Counted from the first letter of the stretch, positions 40,102 through 49,697 are shown. The stretch is 64,000 bases of DNA from Streptomyces alboniger (GCF_008704395.1 NZ_CP023695.1:3844001-3908000), one strand, 5' to 3'. Made by a program: numbers and translations. Notes: generated by a model not told the origin, from the letters alone.

Positions 40102-42090
40102 ATGCAGACCATCGCTCCCCGCCTCTGGCGGCTTCTCCTCGTGCTCGTCGCCGCGAGCGCCGCCTTTCTCGGCGGCGCCGCGCCGGCCTCCGCGCACGCC
40201 GCGCTGACCGGCAGCGACCCGAAGCAGGGAGCGGTGGTCGACAAGGCCCCCGCCCAGGTGAAGCTCACCTTCTCGGAGAAGGTCGCCATGTCGGACGGCT
40301 CGGTACGGGTCCTCGACCCGGCCGGGAAGCGGGCCGACACCAACAGGACCACCGACCTGGGCGCCAACACGTACGGCGTGAAACTCCGCAAGAGCCTGCC
40401 CGACGGCACCTTCACCGTCGCCTACCAGGTGGTCTCCGCCGACAGCCACCCGATCGCCGGCGCCTTCACCTTCTCCATCGGCGCGCCCTCCGACACGAAG
40501 GCCGTCCTGCCCGCCCAGGAGGCGGGCGGCGGCCTCGTCGGCGTGCTCTACGACATCGCGCGCTACCTGTCCTACGCCGGCTTCATCCTGGTCGTCGGCG
40601 GCGGCGCCTTCGTACTCGGCTGCTGGCCGCGCGGCGCGGGGGTGCGGCCCGTGCAGCGGCTGGTGACGTACGGCTGGGTCACGCTCACCGGATCCACGCT
40701 CGCCCTGCTCATGCTGCGCGCCCCCTACACCGGCTCCGGGAAGCTCGCCGACGCCCTCGACATGGGCAAGCTCGGCGACGTCCTCAACACCAAGACGGGC
40801 GCGGCCCTGGTCTCCCGGCTGCTGCTGCTCGCCGCGGCCGCGCTGTTCATCGCGGTGCTCTTCGGGGCGTACGACAAGCGCGAGGACCCGAAGGAGAAGA
40901 AGGACCTCACCTTCGGGCTCGCCATCGGCGGCACGGTCGTCGCCATCGGCATCGCGGCGACCTGGGCGATGGCCGAGCACGCCTCGACCGGCATCCAGGC
41001 GGGCATCGCCATGCCCGTCGACGTGCTGCACCTGCTGGCCGTCGCCGCCTGGCTGGGCGGCCTCGCCGCGCTGGTCGTCGCGCTGTACCGCACCTCTTCA
41101 GTAGAAGCGGTGGCCGTACGGCGCTTCTCGCGGGTGGCGTTCGCGAGCGTCGTCGTCCTGGCCGCGACGGGGCTCTACCAGTCGTGGCGGCAGGTCGGTT
41201 CGTGGTCGGCGCTGACCGGTACGTCGTACGGGCAGCTGCTCCTCGTCAAGATCGGCCTGGTCGTCGTCCTGGTGGGCGTCGCCTCCATCTCGCGGCGCTG
41301 GACCGGCCGTATCGCCTCCGGGGCGGGCGAGGCCCCTGCGGAGACCGCCGCCGTGATCGTCGAGCAGCGCGCGGAGAAGACGTCGGCGAACGCCGGGAAG
41401 GCGTCGGCGAACGCGGAGAAGACATCGGCGAACGCCGAGAAGAAGGCGGCGAACAAGCCCGCGGGCGTCAGGAAGCCGGTCACCGTGCCGGCTCCCTCCG
41501 GGGGCGCGGACGACACCGAGCGCTCCGCGCAGCTCGCGCGCCAGCGGGCCGCCATGGCCACCGCGCGCGAGAAGCGCATCCGCGACGCCGACCCGCACCG
41601 CTCCGGGCTGCGCCGCTCGGTGCTCACCGAGGCGGGCATCGCCGTCGTCCTGCTCGCCGTCACGACGGCCCTGACGACCACCGAGCCGGGCCGCACCGAG
41701 GAGGAGGCCGCCAGGGCCACCTCCGCCGCGGCGGCCGCCCAGCGCTCGGGTCCGCTCGCCCTCAAGGTGCCCTTCGACACGGGCGGCCAGGACGGCAAGG
41801 GCACCGTGCGCATCGAGCTGGACCCGGGGCGCACCGGCAGCAACGACCTGCACGTGTACGTCAAGCGGCCCAACGGCAGCGCCTTCGACGTCCCCGAGGT
41901 GAAGGTCTCCTTCACCCTCAAGGCAAAGGACCTGGGCCCGCTGCCCGTCGCCCCGGACCACATCGCCACCGGACACTGGACGGCGAGCGGGGTGCAGATC
42001 CCGATGGCCGGAAACTGGAAGATCGCGGTCACGGTACGGACCTCCGACATCGACCAAGTGACCGTGAACAAGAACACGCAGATCGGCTGA
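40102..42090 (+). CDS. CopC-CopD fusion copper protein
   Basis: A 662-residue protein. A Sec signal peptide ends in ASA, giving a mature N-terminal His32 (HAALTGSDP), the CopC copper ligand; DSHPIAG is the second CopC site. About eight transmembrane helices of the CopD domain follow (150-430), then an Ala/Lys/Asn-rich cytoplasmic segment of four 7-residue repeats (EKTSANA type). A further helix and an extracellular C-terminal domain (about 545-662) complete the chain. It probably imports or stores copper at the membrane. The ATG at 40102 is preceded in frame by TTG. Confidence 0.88.
   Translation: MQTIAPRLWRLLLVLVAASAAFLGGAAPASAHAALTGSDPKQGAVVDKAPAQVKLTFSEKVAMSDGSVRVLDPAGKRADTNRTTDLGANTYGVKLRKSLPDGTFTVAYQVVSADSHPIAGAFTFSIGAPSDTKAVLPAQEAGGGLVGVLYDIARYLSYAGFILVVGGGAFVLGCWPRGAGVRPVQRLVTYGWVTLTGSTLALLMLRAPYTGSGKLADALDMGKLGDVLNTKTGAALVSRLLLLAAAALFIAVLFGAYDKREDPKEKKDLTFGLAIGGTVVAIGIAATWAMAEHASTGIQAGIAMPVDVLHLLAVAAWLGGLAALVVALYRTSSVEAVAVRRFSRVAFASVVVLAATGLYQSWRQVGSWSALTGTSYGQLLLVKIGLVVVLVGVASISRRWTGRIASGAGEAPAETAAVIVEQRAEKTSANAGKASANAEKTSANAEKKAANKPAGVRKPVTVPAPSGGADDTERSAQLARQRAAMATAREKRIRDADPHRSGLRRSVLTEAGIAVVLLAVTTALTTTEPGRTEEEAARATSAAAAAQRSGPLALKVPFDTGGQDGKGTVRIELDPGRTGSNDLHVYVKRPNGSAFDVPEVKVSFTLKAKDLGPLPVAPDHIATGHWTASGVQIPMAGNWKIAVTVRTSDIDQVTVNKNTQIG
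41374..41457 (+). repeat. Four 21-bp repeats in the CopCD gene
   Basis: Units encode EKTSANA, GKASANA, EKTSANA and EKKAANK, a Lys/Ala-rich cytoplasmic spacer between the CopD membrane domain and the last helix. Confidence 0.8.
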
Positions 42091-42096
42091 ACGAGC

Positions 42097-43353
42097 ATGA
42101 CGGACCACGGGATTTCCAGGCGGCGGCTGCTCGGCACCGCCGGCGCGACCGGCCTCGCGCTGGGGGCGGCGGGCGGTGCGGCCGGGTACGCCGCGGCGTC
42201 CTCGTCGGGTGCGTCCGACCCGTCCGGCGCGTCCGGCTCGGCGAAGGACGCCCTGGCCTCCCTCGGCACGGGCGAGGTGATGTTTCACGGGAAACATCAG
42301 CCCGGCATCACCACGCCCATGCAGTCCCGCGGCCATCTGCTCGCCTTCGACCTGACGGCGGGTACGAGCCGCAAGGAGGCGGCCGCCCTGCTGCGCCGCT
42401 GGTCGGCGACGGCCGCGCGGCTGATGGCGGGCGAGCCGGTCGGTGGGGACGACACGGCGGTCGCCCGCGACGCGGGCCCCTCCTCGCTCTCCGTCACCTT
42501 CGGCTTCGGTGCCTCCTTCTTCTCCCGCACGGGCCTGGAGAAGCAGCGACCGAGCGCGCTGGAACCGCTGCCCGACTTCTCCTCGGACCGCCTCGACAAG
42601 GCGCGCAGCAACGGCGACCTGTGGGTGCAGATCGGTGCGAACGACCCGCTCGTCGCCTTCCACGCGTTGCGCGCCCTCCAGAAGGAGGCGGCCGGGACCG
42701 CGCGCGTGCGCTGGCAGATGAACGGCTTCAACCGTTCGCCGGGCGCCACGGCCCGCCCGATGACGACCCGCAACCTCATGGGCCAGATCGACGGGACGAA
42801 CAATCCGAAACCGTCGGAGAAGGACTTCGACGAGCGGATCTTCGTGCCCGCCGACGGTGACCCGGCGTGGATGGCGGGCGGTTCCTACGCCGTCGTACGC
42901 CGCATCCGGATGCTCCTCGACGACTGGGAGAAGCTCGGTCTGAAGGCGCAGGAAGCGGTGATCGGGCGGCACAAGTCGGACGGCTCGCCACTGACCGGCG
43001 GCACGGAGACGACCGAGCCGAAGCTGGAGGAGACGGGGGCGGACGGCAAGGTCGTGATCCCCGTCAACGCGCACGCCCGCATCACACGGCCCGACCAGAA
43101 CGGCGGCGCCGCGATGCTGCGCAGGCCGTTCTCGTACCACGACGGCTTCGACGCGCACGGCGAGCCGGACGCGGGGCTGCTCTTCGTCTGCTGGCAGGCG
43201 GACCCGATGCGCGGCTTCGTACCGGTGCAGCGCAAGCTCGACCGGGGCGACGCGCTCTCGGAGTTCATCCGCCACGAGGCGAGCGGGCTCTACGCGGTGC
43301 CGGGCGGGGCGGCCAAGGGCGAGTACGTGGGGCAGCGGCTGCTGGAGGGATAG
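42097..43353 (+). CDS. dtpA: Tat-exported DyP-type haem peroxidase
   Basis: A 418-residue protein. Residues 1-45 form a twin-arginine signal (SRRRLLGTAG, then Ala/Gly-rich core). The DyP motif GQIDGTNN holds the distal Asp232, and NAHARITRP the proximal haem ligand His326. An Arg lies in LLFVCWQADPMRGF. DyP enzymes oxidise dyes, phenols and other reductants with peroxide. In S. lividans the equivalent Tat substrate DtpA, encoded in the same copper cluster, is needed for maturation of the copper oxidase GlxA. It lies 6 nt after CopCD. A near-parS site lies within codons 62-67. Confidence 0.92.
   Translation: MTDHGISRRRLLGTAGATGLALGAAGGAAGYAAASSSGASDPSGASGSAKDALASLGTGEVMFHGKHQPGITTPMQSRGHLLAFDLTAGTSRKEAAALLRRWSATAARLMAGEPVGGDDTAVARDAGPSSLSVTFGFGASFFSRTGLEKQRPSALEPLPDFSSDRLDKARSNGDLWVQIGANDPLVAFHALRALQKEAAGTARVRWQMNGFNRSPGATARPMTTRNLMGQIDGTNNPKPSEKDFDERIFVPADGDPAWMAGGSYAVVRRIRMLLDDWEKLGLKAQEAVIGRHKSDGSPLTGGTETTEPKLEETGADGKVVIPVNAHARITRPDQNGGAAMLRRPFSYHDGFDAHGEPDAGLLFVCWQADPMRGFVPVQRKLDRGDALSEFIRHEASGLYAVPGGAAKGEYVGQRLLEG
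42281..42296. other. parS: Near-consensus parS site inside the DyP gene
   Basis: TGTTTCACGGGAAACA differs from the ParB target TGTTTCACGTGAAACA at one central base. In Streptomyces, parS sites cluster around oriC and often lie inside genes. Confidence 0.75.
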
Positions 43354-43354
43354 T

Positions 43355-43378
43355 CACCCGGGGCAGGCCCCCGGGGTG
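43355..43378 (+). terminator. Terminator of the copper operon
   Basis: CACCCGGGG and CCCCGGGGTG form a GC-rich stem with one bulge starting at the DyP stop codon. Confidence 0.6.
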
Positions 43379-43475
43379 CGGTCTTCGCGGGGGGCAGTCC
43401 CGGGGGGCGGGAGAGGCGGGTGCCGCTCTGTGAGACGCGACGGCCATGCCTCCTCGGCCCCATTAGGGTGACGGT

Positions 43476-44411
43476 ATGTCGGCGACGCGCTACACCTATC
43501 TCGGCCCCGAAGGCACCTTCACCGAGGCCGCCCTCCGCACGCTGCCCGAAGCGGCCGCCCGTGAACTGGTCCCGATGGTGTCCGTACCGGCCGCGCTGGA
43601 CGCGGTCCGCAGCGGCCAGGCGGCGGCGGCGCTCGTGCCGATCGAGAACTCGGTCGAGGGCGGTGTCACCACCACCGTCGACGAACTCGCCAAGGGCGAG
43701 CCGCTGATGATCTACCGCGAGGTGGTCCTGCCGATCACCTTCGCACTGCTCGTGCGCCCCGGCACGAAGCTGAAGGACATCAAGACGGTGACCGGTCACC
43801 CCGTGGCCCAGCCCCAGGTGCGCAACTGGCTGGCCGCCCACCTCCCGGACGCCGTGTGGGAGTCGGCGGCGTCGAACGCCGACGGCGCGCGCCTGGTCCA
43901 GGAAGGCCGCTTCGACGCCGCCTTCGCGGGCGAGTTCGCGGCGGCCACCTACGGCCTCGAACCGCTGGTCTCCGAGATCCACGACGCGGCGAACGCCGCG
44001 ACCCGCTTCGTCCTGGTGGGCCGCCCGGCCCGCCCGGCCGCGCCGACCGGCGCCGACAAGACCTCCGTCGTCATCTGGCTGGGCGACGACCACCCCGGCG
44101 CCCTGCTCGAACTGCTCCAGGAGTTCGCCGTACGCGGCGTCAACCTCATGCGGATCGAATCGCGCCCGACCGGCCAGGGCATCGGCAACTACTGCTTCTC
44201 GGTCGATGCCGAGGGCCACATCACGGACCGCCGGGTCGGCGAGGCCCTGATGGGGCTCAAGCGGATCTGCCCGCAGGTGCGCTTCCTCGGCTCGTATCCG
44301 CGCGCGGGGGTGGCCCTGGACGAGGTACGGGAGCTGCGGCCCGGCACGTCGGACGGCGAGTTCGCGGCGGCCTCGGACTGGTTGGCGCGCTGCCAGGACG
44401 GCCGTTTCTAG
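43476..44411 (+). CDS. pheA: Prephenate dehydratase
   Basis: A 311-residue monofunctional enzyme that converts prephenate to phenylpyruvate in phenylalanine synthesis. The catalytic domain (about 4-190) has YLGPEGTFTEAAL, VPIENSVEGGV and the TRF motif in ATRFVLVG. The C-terminal ACT domain (about 205-280) contains GALLELLQEFAVRGVNL and the ESRP phenylalanine-binding motif, so it should be feedback-inhibited by phenylalanine. No chorismate mutase domain is fused. A hairpin terminator and the DnaA-box region follow. Confidence 0.95.
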   Translation: MSATRYTYLGPEGTFTEAALRTLPEAAARELVPMVSVPAALDAVRSGQAAAALVPIENSVEGGVTTTVDELAKGEPLMIYREVVLPITFALLVRPGTKLKDIKTVTGHPVAQPQVRNWLAAHLPDAVWESAASNADGARLVQEGRFDAAFAGEFAAATYGLEPLVSEIHDAANAATRFVLVGRPARPAAPTGADKTSVVIWLGDDHPGALLELLQEFAVRGVNLMRIESRPTGQGIGNYCFSVDAEGHITDRRVGEALMGLKRICPQVRFLGSYPRAGVALDEVRELRPGTSDGEFAAASDWLARCQDGRF

Positions 44412-44427
44412 CCACTGATGGCCATCA

Positions 44428-44454
44428 GGCGCCCTGGGAGACCCTCCGGGCGCC
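44428..44454 (+). terminator. Terminator of pheA
   Basis: GGCGCCC and GGGCGCC form the stem of a hairpin 17 nt after the pheA stop, with additional pairing in the loop (GGG/CCC). Confidence 0.75.
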
Positions 44455-44475
44455 ATTCCTACCTGCAGATTTACG

Positions 44476-44787
44476 TTGTCCACAGAAGTTATCCACAGGC
44501 CCGCATCTCGACCTGGGGACAAGTCGACAACGAAGCGTGACATGGTCGACAAATCGGCCCACAGCCCCCAACTCCGTCCACAGTCCCGCACGTCACCCCT
44601 CGTCCACCCTTTTCCAATGATCAACTCTTTGGAGCGAACCATTTCCACTCGAAAGTGGGTGACGGGATGGTTTGGGAAGGGAATCCTTCGCATGTCTCGC
44701 GGCTTTCGGAACGACTACTTCCGGCATCCACAGATCTTTCGCACACCCTGTGGATAACTTTTCGGAAGTGCCCATTCCTGTGGACAA
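44476..44787. other. DnaA-box cluster between pheA and serS
   Basis: Four exact boxes are present: TTGTCCACA (44476), TTATCCACA (44489), inverted TGTGGATAA (44749) and inverted TGTGGACAA (44779). Degenerate copies lie between them (for example GTCCACA near 44576 and ATCCACA near 44727). The outer pairs face each other. Annotated as a DnaA-binding region outside oriC. Confidence 0.7.
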
Positions 44788-45046
44788 CCGACGTGGACGA
44801 AGCCCTCAAGTCCCGCTCCCCGCAAGGGGTTCGAGTCAAGGTCATGCGCACACTCTGCCCCATTTCGGGGAGGGGCGCCCCATTTATTGACCGGGCGTCA
44901 CCGTGAACGTGAGCGGACTTTTCCAGCCGCGCGAGCCTTCTTCGATCTTCGCCCCAGCCCCTTGAATTCATTCCGGCAAAACGGTCATAACGTACTCAAT
45001 GGAATACGAGTCGTAGGCCGGAACCGCTCGACGGTAGCCTTGAGGG

Positions 45047-46336
45047 GTGATTGACCTTCGCCTGCTCCGTGAGGACCCCGACCGTGTTCGCGCCTCCCAG
45101 CGCGCCCGTGGAGAGGACGTCGCGCTCGTCGACGCCCTGCTCTCCGCCGATGAGCGGCGCAGGTCGTCCGGCGCCCGCTTCGACGAGCTGCGCTCCGAAC
45201 AGAAGGCGCTCGGCAAGCTGATCCCGAAGGCGTCGCCCGAGGAGAAGCAGGACCTCCTGAAGAAGGCGGGCGAGCTGTCCGCCGCGGTCAAGGCGGCCGA
45301 CGCCGAGCAGGACGAGGCCGACGAGGAGGCCAAGCGCCTCCTCCAGCAGCTCGGGAACATCGTCCACCCCGACGTCCCGGTCGGCGGCGAGGAGGACTTC
45401 GTCGTCCTCGACACGATCGGCACCCCGCGCGACTTCGCGGCCGAGGGCTTCGAGCCCAAGGACCACCTGGAGCTGGGCGAGATGCTCGGCGCCATCGACG
45501 TCGAGCGCGGCGCGAAGGTCTCGGGCTCGCGCTTCTACTACCTGACCGGCGTCGGCGCGCTCCTCGAACTGGCCCTGGTGAACGCGGCGATCGCCCAGGC
45601 GACGGAGGCCGGGTTCATCCCGATGCTGACGCCCGCCCTGGTCCGGCCGCGCGCCATGGAGGGCACGGGCTTCCTCGGCCAGGCCGCGGAGAACGTGTAC
45701 CACCTGGAGAAGGACGACTACTACCTGGTCGGCACCTCCGAGGTCGCGCTCGCCGGTTACCACATGGACGAGATCATCGACGCCGACAAGCTGCCCCTGC
45801 GGTACGCGGGCTTCTCGCCCTGCTTCCGCCGCGAGGCAGGCACGTACGGCAAGGACACCCGCGGCATCTTCCGCGTGCACCAGTTCGACAAGGTCGAGAT
45901 GTTCTCGTACGTCGACCCGGCCGACGCGGAGAACGAGCACAAGCGCCTCCTGGAGTGGGAGAAGCAGTGGCTGACCGGCCTCGGCCTGCCCTTCCAGGTG
46001 ATCGACGTGGCGACCGGTGACCTCGGTGCCTCGGCCTCGCGCAAGTTCGACTGCGAGGCGTGGATCCCCACCCAGGGCAAGTACCGCGAGCTGACCTCCG
46101 CCTCGAACTGCGACGGCTTCCAGGCCCGCCGCCTGTCGATCCGGATGCGCGACAACCGCGACGGCAAGAAGGTCATGCAGCCGCTCGCGACGCTGAACGG
46201 CACGCTGTGCGCCGTCCCGCGCACGATCGTGGCGCTCCTGGAGAACCACCAGCAGGCCGACGGCTCCGTGTGGGTGCCCGAGGTGCTGCGTCCCTACCTC
46301 GGGGGACGAGAGATTCTGGAGCCCATCGCCAAGTGA
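45047..46336 (+). CDS. serS: Seryl-tRNA synthetase
   Basis: A 429-residue class II aminoacyl-tRNA synthetase that charges tRNA-Ser (one such tRNA is in this window). The N-terminal long coiled-coil arm (about 30-105) binds the tRNA. Motif 2 is at [18 protein letters not shown], motif 3 at [19 protein letters not shown], and [10 protein letters not shown] binds the adenylate. The GTG at 45047 is directly preceded by GAGGG, too close for a good Shine-Dalgarno sequence, so leaderless translation is likely. Length is normal. The stop overlaps the following HAD gene (GTGA). Confidence 0.96.
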   Translation: MIDLRLLREDPDRVRASQRARGEDVALVDALLSADERRRSSGARFDELRSEQKALGKLIPKASPEEKQDLLKKAGELSAAVKAADAEQDEADEEAKRLLQQLGNIVHPDVPVGGEEDFVVLDTIGTPRDFAAEGFEPKDHLELGEMLGAIDVERGAKVSGSRFYYLTGVGALLELALVNAAIAQATEAGFIPMLTPALVRPRAMEGTGFLGQAAENVYHLEKDDYYLVGTSEVALAGYHMDEIIDADKLPLRYAGFSPCFRREAGTYGKDTRGIFRVHQFDKVEMFSYVDPADAENEHKRLLEWEKQWLTGLGLPFQVIDVATGDLGASASRKFDCEAWIPTQGKYRELTSASNCDGFQARRLSIRMRDNRDGKKVMQPLATLNGTLCAVPRTIVALLENHQQADGSVWVPEVLRPYLGGREILEPIAK

Positions 46337-47157
46337 GCCACCCAGCTCCGGTCACGCCGTCCTTTCCTTACAAGCTGGTCGCGACCGACCTCGACGGGAC
46401 GCTGCTGCGCCCCGACGACACGGTCTCGGGACGTACGCGCGACGCGCTCACCGCGGCCACCGCGGCGGGCGCCGCGCACATCATCGTCACCGGCCGTGCC
46501 GTGCCGTGGACACGGCACATCCTCGACGACCTCGGTTACGACGGGATAGCCGTCTGCGGGCAGGGCGCGCAGGTCTACCACGCGGGGGAGCACCGGCTGC
46601 TCACCTCGGTGACGCTCGACCGGCAGCTCGCGGGTCTTGCGCTGGCGAAGATCGAGGCGGAGATCGGCCCGCTCGCGCTGGCCGCGAGCCGTGACGGGCT
46701 CGACGGCGAGATCCTGGTCGGCCCCGGGTATGCGGTCCAGGACGGGCCGCTGCCGACCGTCCCGTTCACGGACGTGTCCGACCTGTGGGCCGCCCCGCTG
46801 AACAAGGTGTACATCCAGCACCCCGGCCTCGGCGACGACGCGCTGACGGACGTGGCGCGCCGGGTGGCGGGCGATCTGGTCGGCGTGACCATGGCGGGCG
46901 AGGGCGTCGTAGAACTGCTCCCGCTCGGCCTCTCCAAGGCCACGGGCCTCTCCCTGGCGGCCCGCCGCCTGGGCGCGAAGGCCGTGGACACGATCGCCTT
47001 CGGCGACATGCCGAACGACATCCCCATGTTCGGCTGGGCGGCACACGGCGTGGCCATGGCCAACGCACACGAGGAACTCAAGGCGATCGCGGACGAGGTG
47101 ACCACGTCGAACGAGGCGGACGGCATCGCGGTGGTCCTGGAGCGATTGCTTCCCTGA
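46333..47157 (+). CDS. HAD-superfamily (Cof-type) phosphatase, coupled to serS
   Basis: A 274-residue HAD-IIB hydrolase. Motif I is [10 protein letters not shown] with the nucleophile Asp, motif II lies in IIVTGR, and motif IV is [12 protein letters not shown]. The C2-type cap lies between (about 85-190). It probably removes phosphate from sugar phosphates or a cofactor precursor. GTG at 46333 overlaps the serS stop, so translation is coupled. A close paralogue is encoded at 57361. Confidence 0.9.
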   Translation: MSHPAPVTPSFPYKLVATDLDGTLLRPDDTVSGRTRDALTAATAAGAAHIIVTGRAVPWTRHILDDLGYDGIAVCGQGAQVYHAGEHRLLTSVTLDRQLAGLALAKIEAEIGPLALAASRDGLDGEILVGPGYAVQDGPLPTVPFTDVSDLWAAPLNKVYIQHPGLGDDALTDVARRVAGDLVGVTMAGEGVVELLPLGLSKATGLSLAARRLGAKAVDTIAFGDMPNDIPMFGWAAHGVAMANAHEELKAIADEVTTSNEADGIAVVLERLLP

Positions 47158-47174
47158 CCGTCCGCCCTGACCGG

Positions 47175-47894
47175 CTACTCCTCCCCGGCCAGCTTCAGGG
47201 AGCGGAGCTTCTGTCCCGCGTACCAGGTCGTGACCAGCGTGACGGCGACCAGCAGGATCGTCGCCGTCGGCAGACCGACGTCCGAGGTGATCAGGTCGCC
47301 GTCGCCGACCTTCTGGGCCACGGCGAGGGACCACTGCTGGACGCTGAGCGTGCGCGCCCCCGCGACGAGCGACCCGAAGAGGGCCTCCCACACCAGGGCG
47401 TAGACGAGCCCGAAGACCACGGCATGCCGGGTGATCGTGCCGAGGAGCAGGAATATCGCGGCGTACGTGATGGAGGCGACCAGGGCCGCGATCGTGTACG
47501 CGATGGCGATCTGCTGGCCGTTGCCGTTGAGGATCATCCCCGCGATGAAGGTGGGGATCGCGGAGAAGGCCATGGTGACGGCGATGGCGACGATCAGCTT
47601 GGTGAAGATGATCGTGGGCCGCTTCACCGGCTTGGAGAGGAGATAGACGACCGAGCCGTCGTCGATCTCCGGGCCGATGGCGCCCGTGCCCGCGATGACG
47701 CCGATGATCGGCACCATCGTGGCGAGCGCGAAGCCGCCGAGGATGTCGACGGCCACTTGGTCGTCGGCGCCGTTGAAGCCGCGTACGGCACCGGCCATGA
47801 CGATCAGCAGGACGGGCAGGGCGAAGAGGATGAGGGCCCGGCGGCGGCCGAGCAGGGCCCGGTAGGTGAGCCGGGCGACTGTGGGGTCGTACAT
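47175..47894 (-). CDS. ABC-2 type transporter permease (last gene of operon)
   Basis: A 239-residue permease with six hydrophobic segments. The ABC-2 signature region is GPEIDDGSVVYLLSKPVKRPTI. It lies 10 nt behind the ATPase gene at 47905-48816, with which it probably pairs. It is the last gene of a four-gene operon encoding two ATPases and two permeases. The substrate is unknown; such systems commonly export drugs, lipids or peptides. Confidence 0.88.
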   Translation of the reverse strand: MYDPTVARLTYRALLGRRRALILFALPVLLIVMAGAVRGFNGADDQVAVDILGGFALATMVPIIGVIAGTGAIGPEIDDGSVVYLLSKPVKRPTIIFTKLIVAIAVTMAFSAIPTFIAGMILNGNGQQIAIAYTIAALVASITYAAIFLLLGTITRHAVVFGLVYALVWEALFGSLVAGARTLSVQQWSLAVAQKVGDGDLITSDVGLPTATILLVAVTLVTTWYAGQKLRSLKLAGEE

Positions 47895-47904
47895 GATGCT
47901 CCCT

Positions 47905-48816
47905 TCAGGCCGCGACGAGGTAGGAGAAGACCGACTCGAGGGACTCGTCCGAGGGCGAGACCGTCAGCAGCCGGATGCCGTGCTCACGGGCGACCCGGGG
48001 CAGCAGCGTGGTGAACCGGCCGAAGTCGACCGCCTGAATGCGCAACGCGCCCTCCTTGAGGTCGACTTCGATTCCGGCCGTCGACGGGTCGGCGATCAGC
48101 GCGGCGGCCAGGGCGCGGTCGTCGCTGGAGCGGATCAGATAGCGGTGGGGCCGGTCGGTCATCAGGCGGCGGATCTTGCGGAAGTCCCCGCTCGCGGCGT
48201 GCCGTCCTGCGACGATGACCTCGATGTGCGAGGCCAGCTGCTCGACCTCTTCGAGGATGTGGGACGAGAAGAGAACCGTGCGGCCCTGGGCGCCCATGGT
48301 CCGCAGAAGCTCCATCAGCTGCATGCGCTGGCGCGGGTCCATGCCGTTGAACGGCTCGTCGAGCAGGAGCACCGACGGGTCGTGGACCAGGGCGGAGGCC
48401 ATCTTCACGCGCTGGCGCATGCCCTTGCTGTACGTGGAGATCTTCCGGTCCTGCGCGTACTCCATCTCGACCGTGGCGAGGGCCTTCTTGGCGGCCCGCT
48501 CGTCCAGGCCGTGCAACTCGGCATTGGCGACGACGAATTCACGTCCGGTGAGGAAGTCGTACATCGCCTCGCGCTCGGGGACGATGCCGATGTCCTTGTA
48601 GATCTGTTCGTTGCGCCAGATCGGCTTGCCGTCGAGCGTGACGCTGCCCGTGGAGGGGGCGAGGAATCCGCCCATCATGTTGATGAGCGTGGACTTGCCC
48701 GCGCCGTTCGGACCGAGGAGCCCCGTGACTCCCGGGCCGATGTTCATGGTGATGTCGTTGACGGCCACGACGTTGCCGAACCAGCGGGACGTGTGGTCGA
48801 TGTTGATCGTGGTCAT
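47905..48816 (-). CDS. ABC transporter ATP-binding protein (second of operon)
   Basis: A 303-residue ATPase. Walker A is GPNGAGKSTLIN, the signature YSKGMRQRVKMASAL, Walker B SVLLLDEPFNGMD, and the switch His lies in SSHILEEVEQ. The C-terminal 80 residues are the extension seen in ABC-2 exporters. The ATG at 48816 shares its first base with the stop of the upstream permease (TGATG), so translation is coupled. Confidence 0.92.
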   Translation of the reverse strand: MTTINIDHTSRWFGNVVAVNDITMNIGPGVTGLLGPNGAGKSTLINMMGGFLAPSTGSVTLDGKPIWRNEQIYKDIGIVPEREAMYDFLTGREFVVANAELHGLDERAAKKALATVEMEYAQDRKISTYSKGMRQRVKMASALVHDPSVLLLDEPFNGMDPRQRMQLMELLRTMGAQGRTVLFSSHILEEVEQLASHIEVIVAGRHAASGDFRKIRRLMTDRPHRYLIRSSDDRALAAALIADPSTAGIEVDLKEGALRIQAVDFGRFTTLLPRVAREHGIRLLTVSPSDESLESVFSYLVAA

Positions 48817-49697
48817 CAGAGGCCGACCTTTCGGTAGCGGCGCATCATCGCGCCGTAGCAGCCCGCGATGAGGCCGAGGACGACGAGTACGTAGACGACG
48901 CCGACGCCGGACGAGGGGCCCTCCCCGCCGGGGAAAGCGGACGTCGCGCCGAGGAAGGCGGTCTGCACTCCGTCGATGAGCGTGATCGGCGAGAAGAGGC
49001 CGAGCCAGGCGATGGCTTCGGTGCTGCCCTGTTCGTAGGCGATGGCCTGGACCGTGGACACCGCGCCGTACGTGATGGTCATGACGGCGATGACGGCGGC
49101 GATGCCGAAGCCGCGGCGGGGTGTGATCGCCGAGATCACCAGGGCGATGCCGGAGAAGAAGAGGGAGAGCAGGGCCACGGAGACCAGGCCCTGGGCGAAG
49201 CCCTTCGTCTGGTCCGCGAAGTTGAGCTTGGCGAGCAGGGCTCCTACGTAGAGCACCAGCAGCGGCGCGGCCGTCAGGACGAAGAGGGCGGAGGACATCG
49301 CGGCGAGCTTCGCGAGGACGTAGTCACCGCGCTCGATGGGCCGGGAGAAATAGAGCGGCACGGTCTTGAAACGCAGGTCTCGGGAGACGGTCTGCGGGGC
49401 CTGGGCGGCCAGGAACAGGCTGATGACGGCTTGCAGGAAGATCGCGTAGCGCGTGTAGTCGACGGGGAGGTCCTTGGCCTTGGTGGCCACGGCGACCGCC
49501 ACCATGATCGCGGCGGGCACGCACATCACCGCGAAGAGGATCATCGGCAGGACCTTGGACTTGGCGGAGCGCCCGAGGCCGTACGCGCCGCGCAGGCTCT
49601 GGGAGAAGAGCGAGCGGCGGGCATAGGCACGGCCGAGGCGCGGGCCGTCGTAATTCCTGTACCCGATGTTGTGGATCTGGGTGGACTCAGCGCTCAT
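48816..49697 (-). CDS. ABC-2 type transporter permease (first permease)
   Basis: A 293-residue membrane protein with six hydrophobic segments and a soluble N-terminus (IHNIGYRNYDGPRLGRAYARR). The segment QTVSRDLRFKTVPLYFSRPIERGDYV is the ABC-2 coupling region. It overlaps the first ATPase gene by 11 bp and touches the second ATPase gene. Confidence 0.88.
   Translation of the reverse strand: MSAESTQIHNIGYRNYDGPRLGRAYARRSLFSQSLRGAYGLGRSAKSKVLPMILFAVMCVPAAIMVAVAVATKAKDLPVDYTRYAIFLQAVISLFLAAQAPQTVSRDLRFKTVPLYFSRPIERGDYVLAKLAAMSSALFVLTAAPLLVLYVGALLAKLNFADQTKGFAQGLVSVALLSLFFSGIALVISAITPRRGFGIAAVIAVMTITYGAVSTVQAIAYEQGSTEAIAWLGLFSPITLIDGVQTAFLGATSAFPGGEGPSSGVGVVYVLVVLGLIAGCYGAMMRRYRKVGL

Larger units (their letters stand above)
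44412..45046. other. pheA-serS intergenic region (635 bp)
   Basis: No convincing gene. It contains the pheA terminator, a DnaA-box cluster (44476-44787) in locally AT-rich DNA, and a probable serS promoter near the right end: TAGCCT (45036-45041) just before the GTG at 45047, which suggests a leaderless or very short leader. Confidence 0.6.

Noticed and set aside
41098..43275. Long minus-strand frame (725 codons) opposite CopCD and the DyP peroxidase
   Set aside because: Antisense shadow; the plus-strand genes have complete motifs and tight operon spacing.
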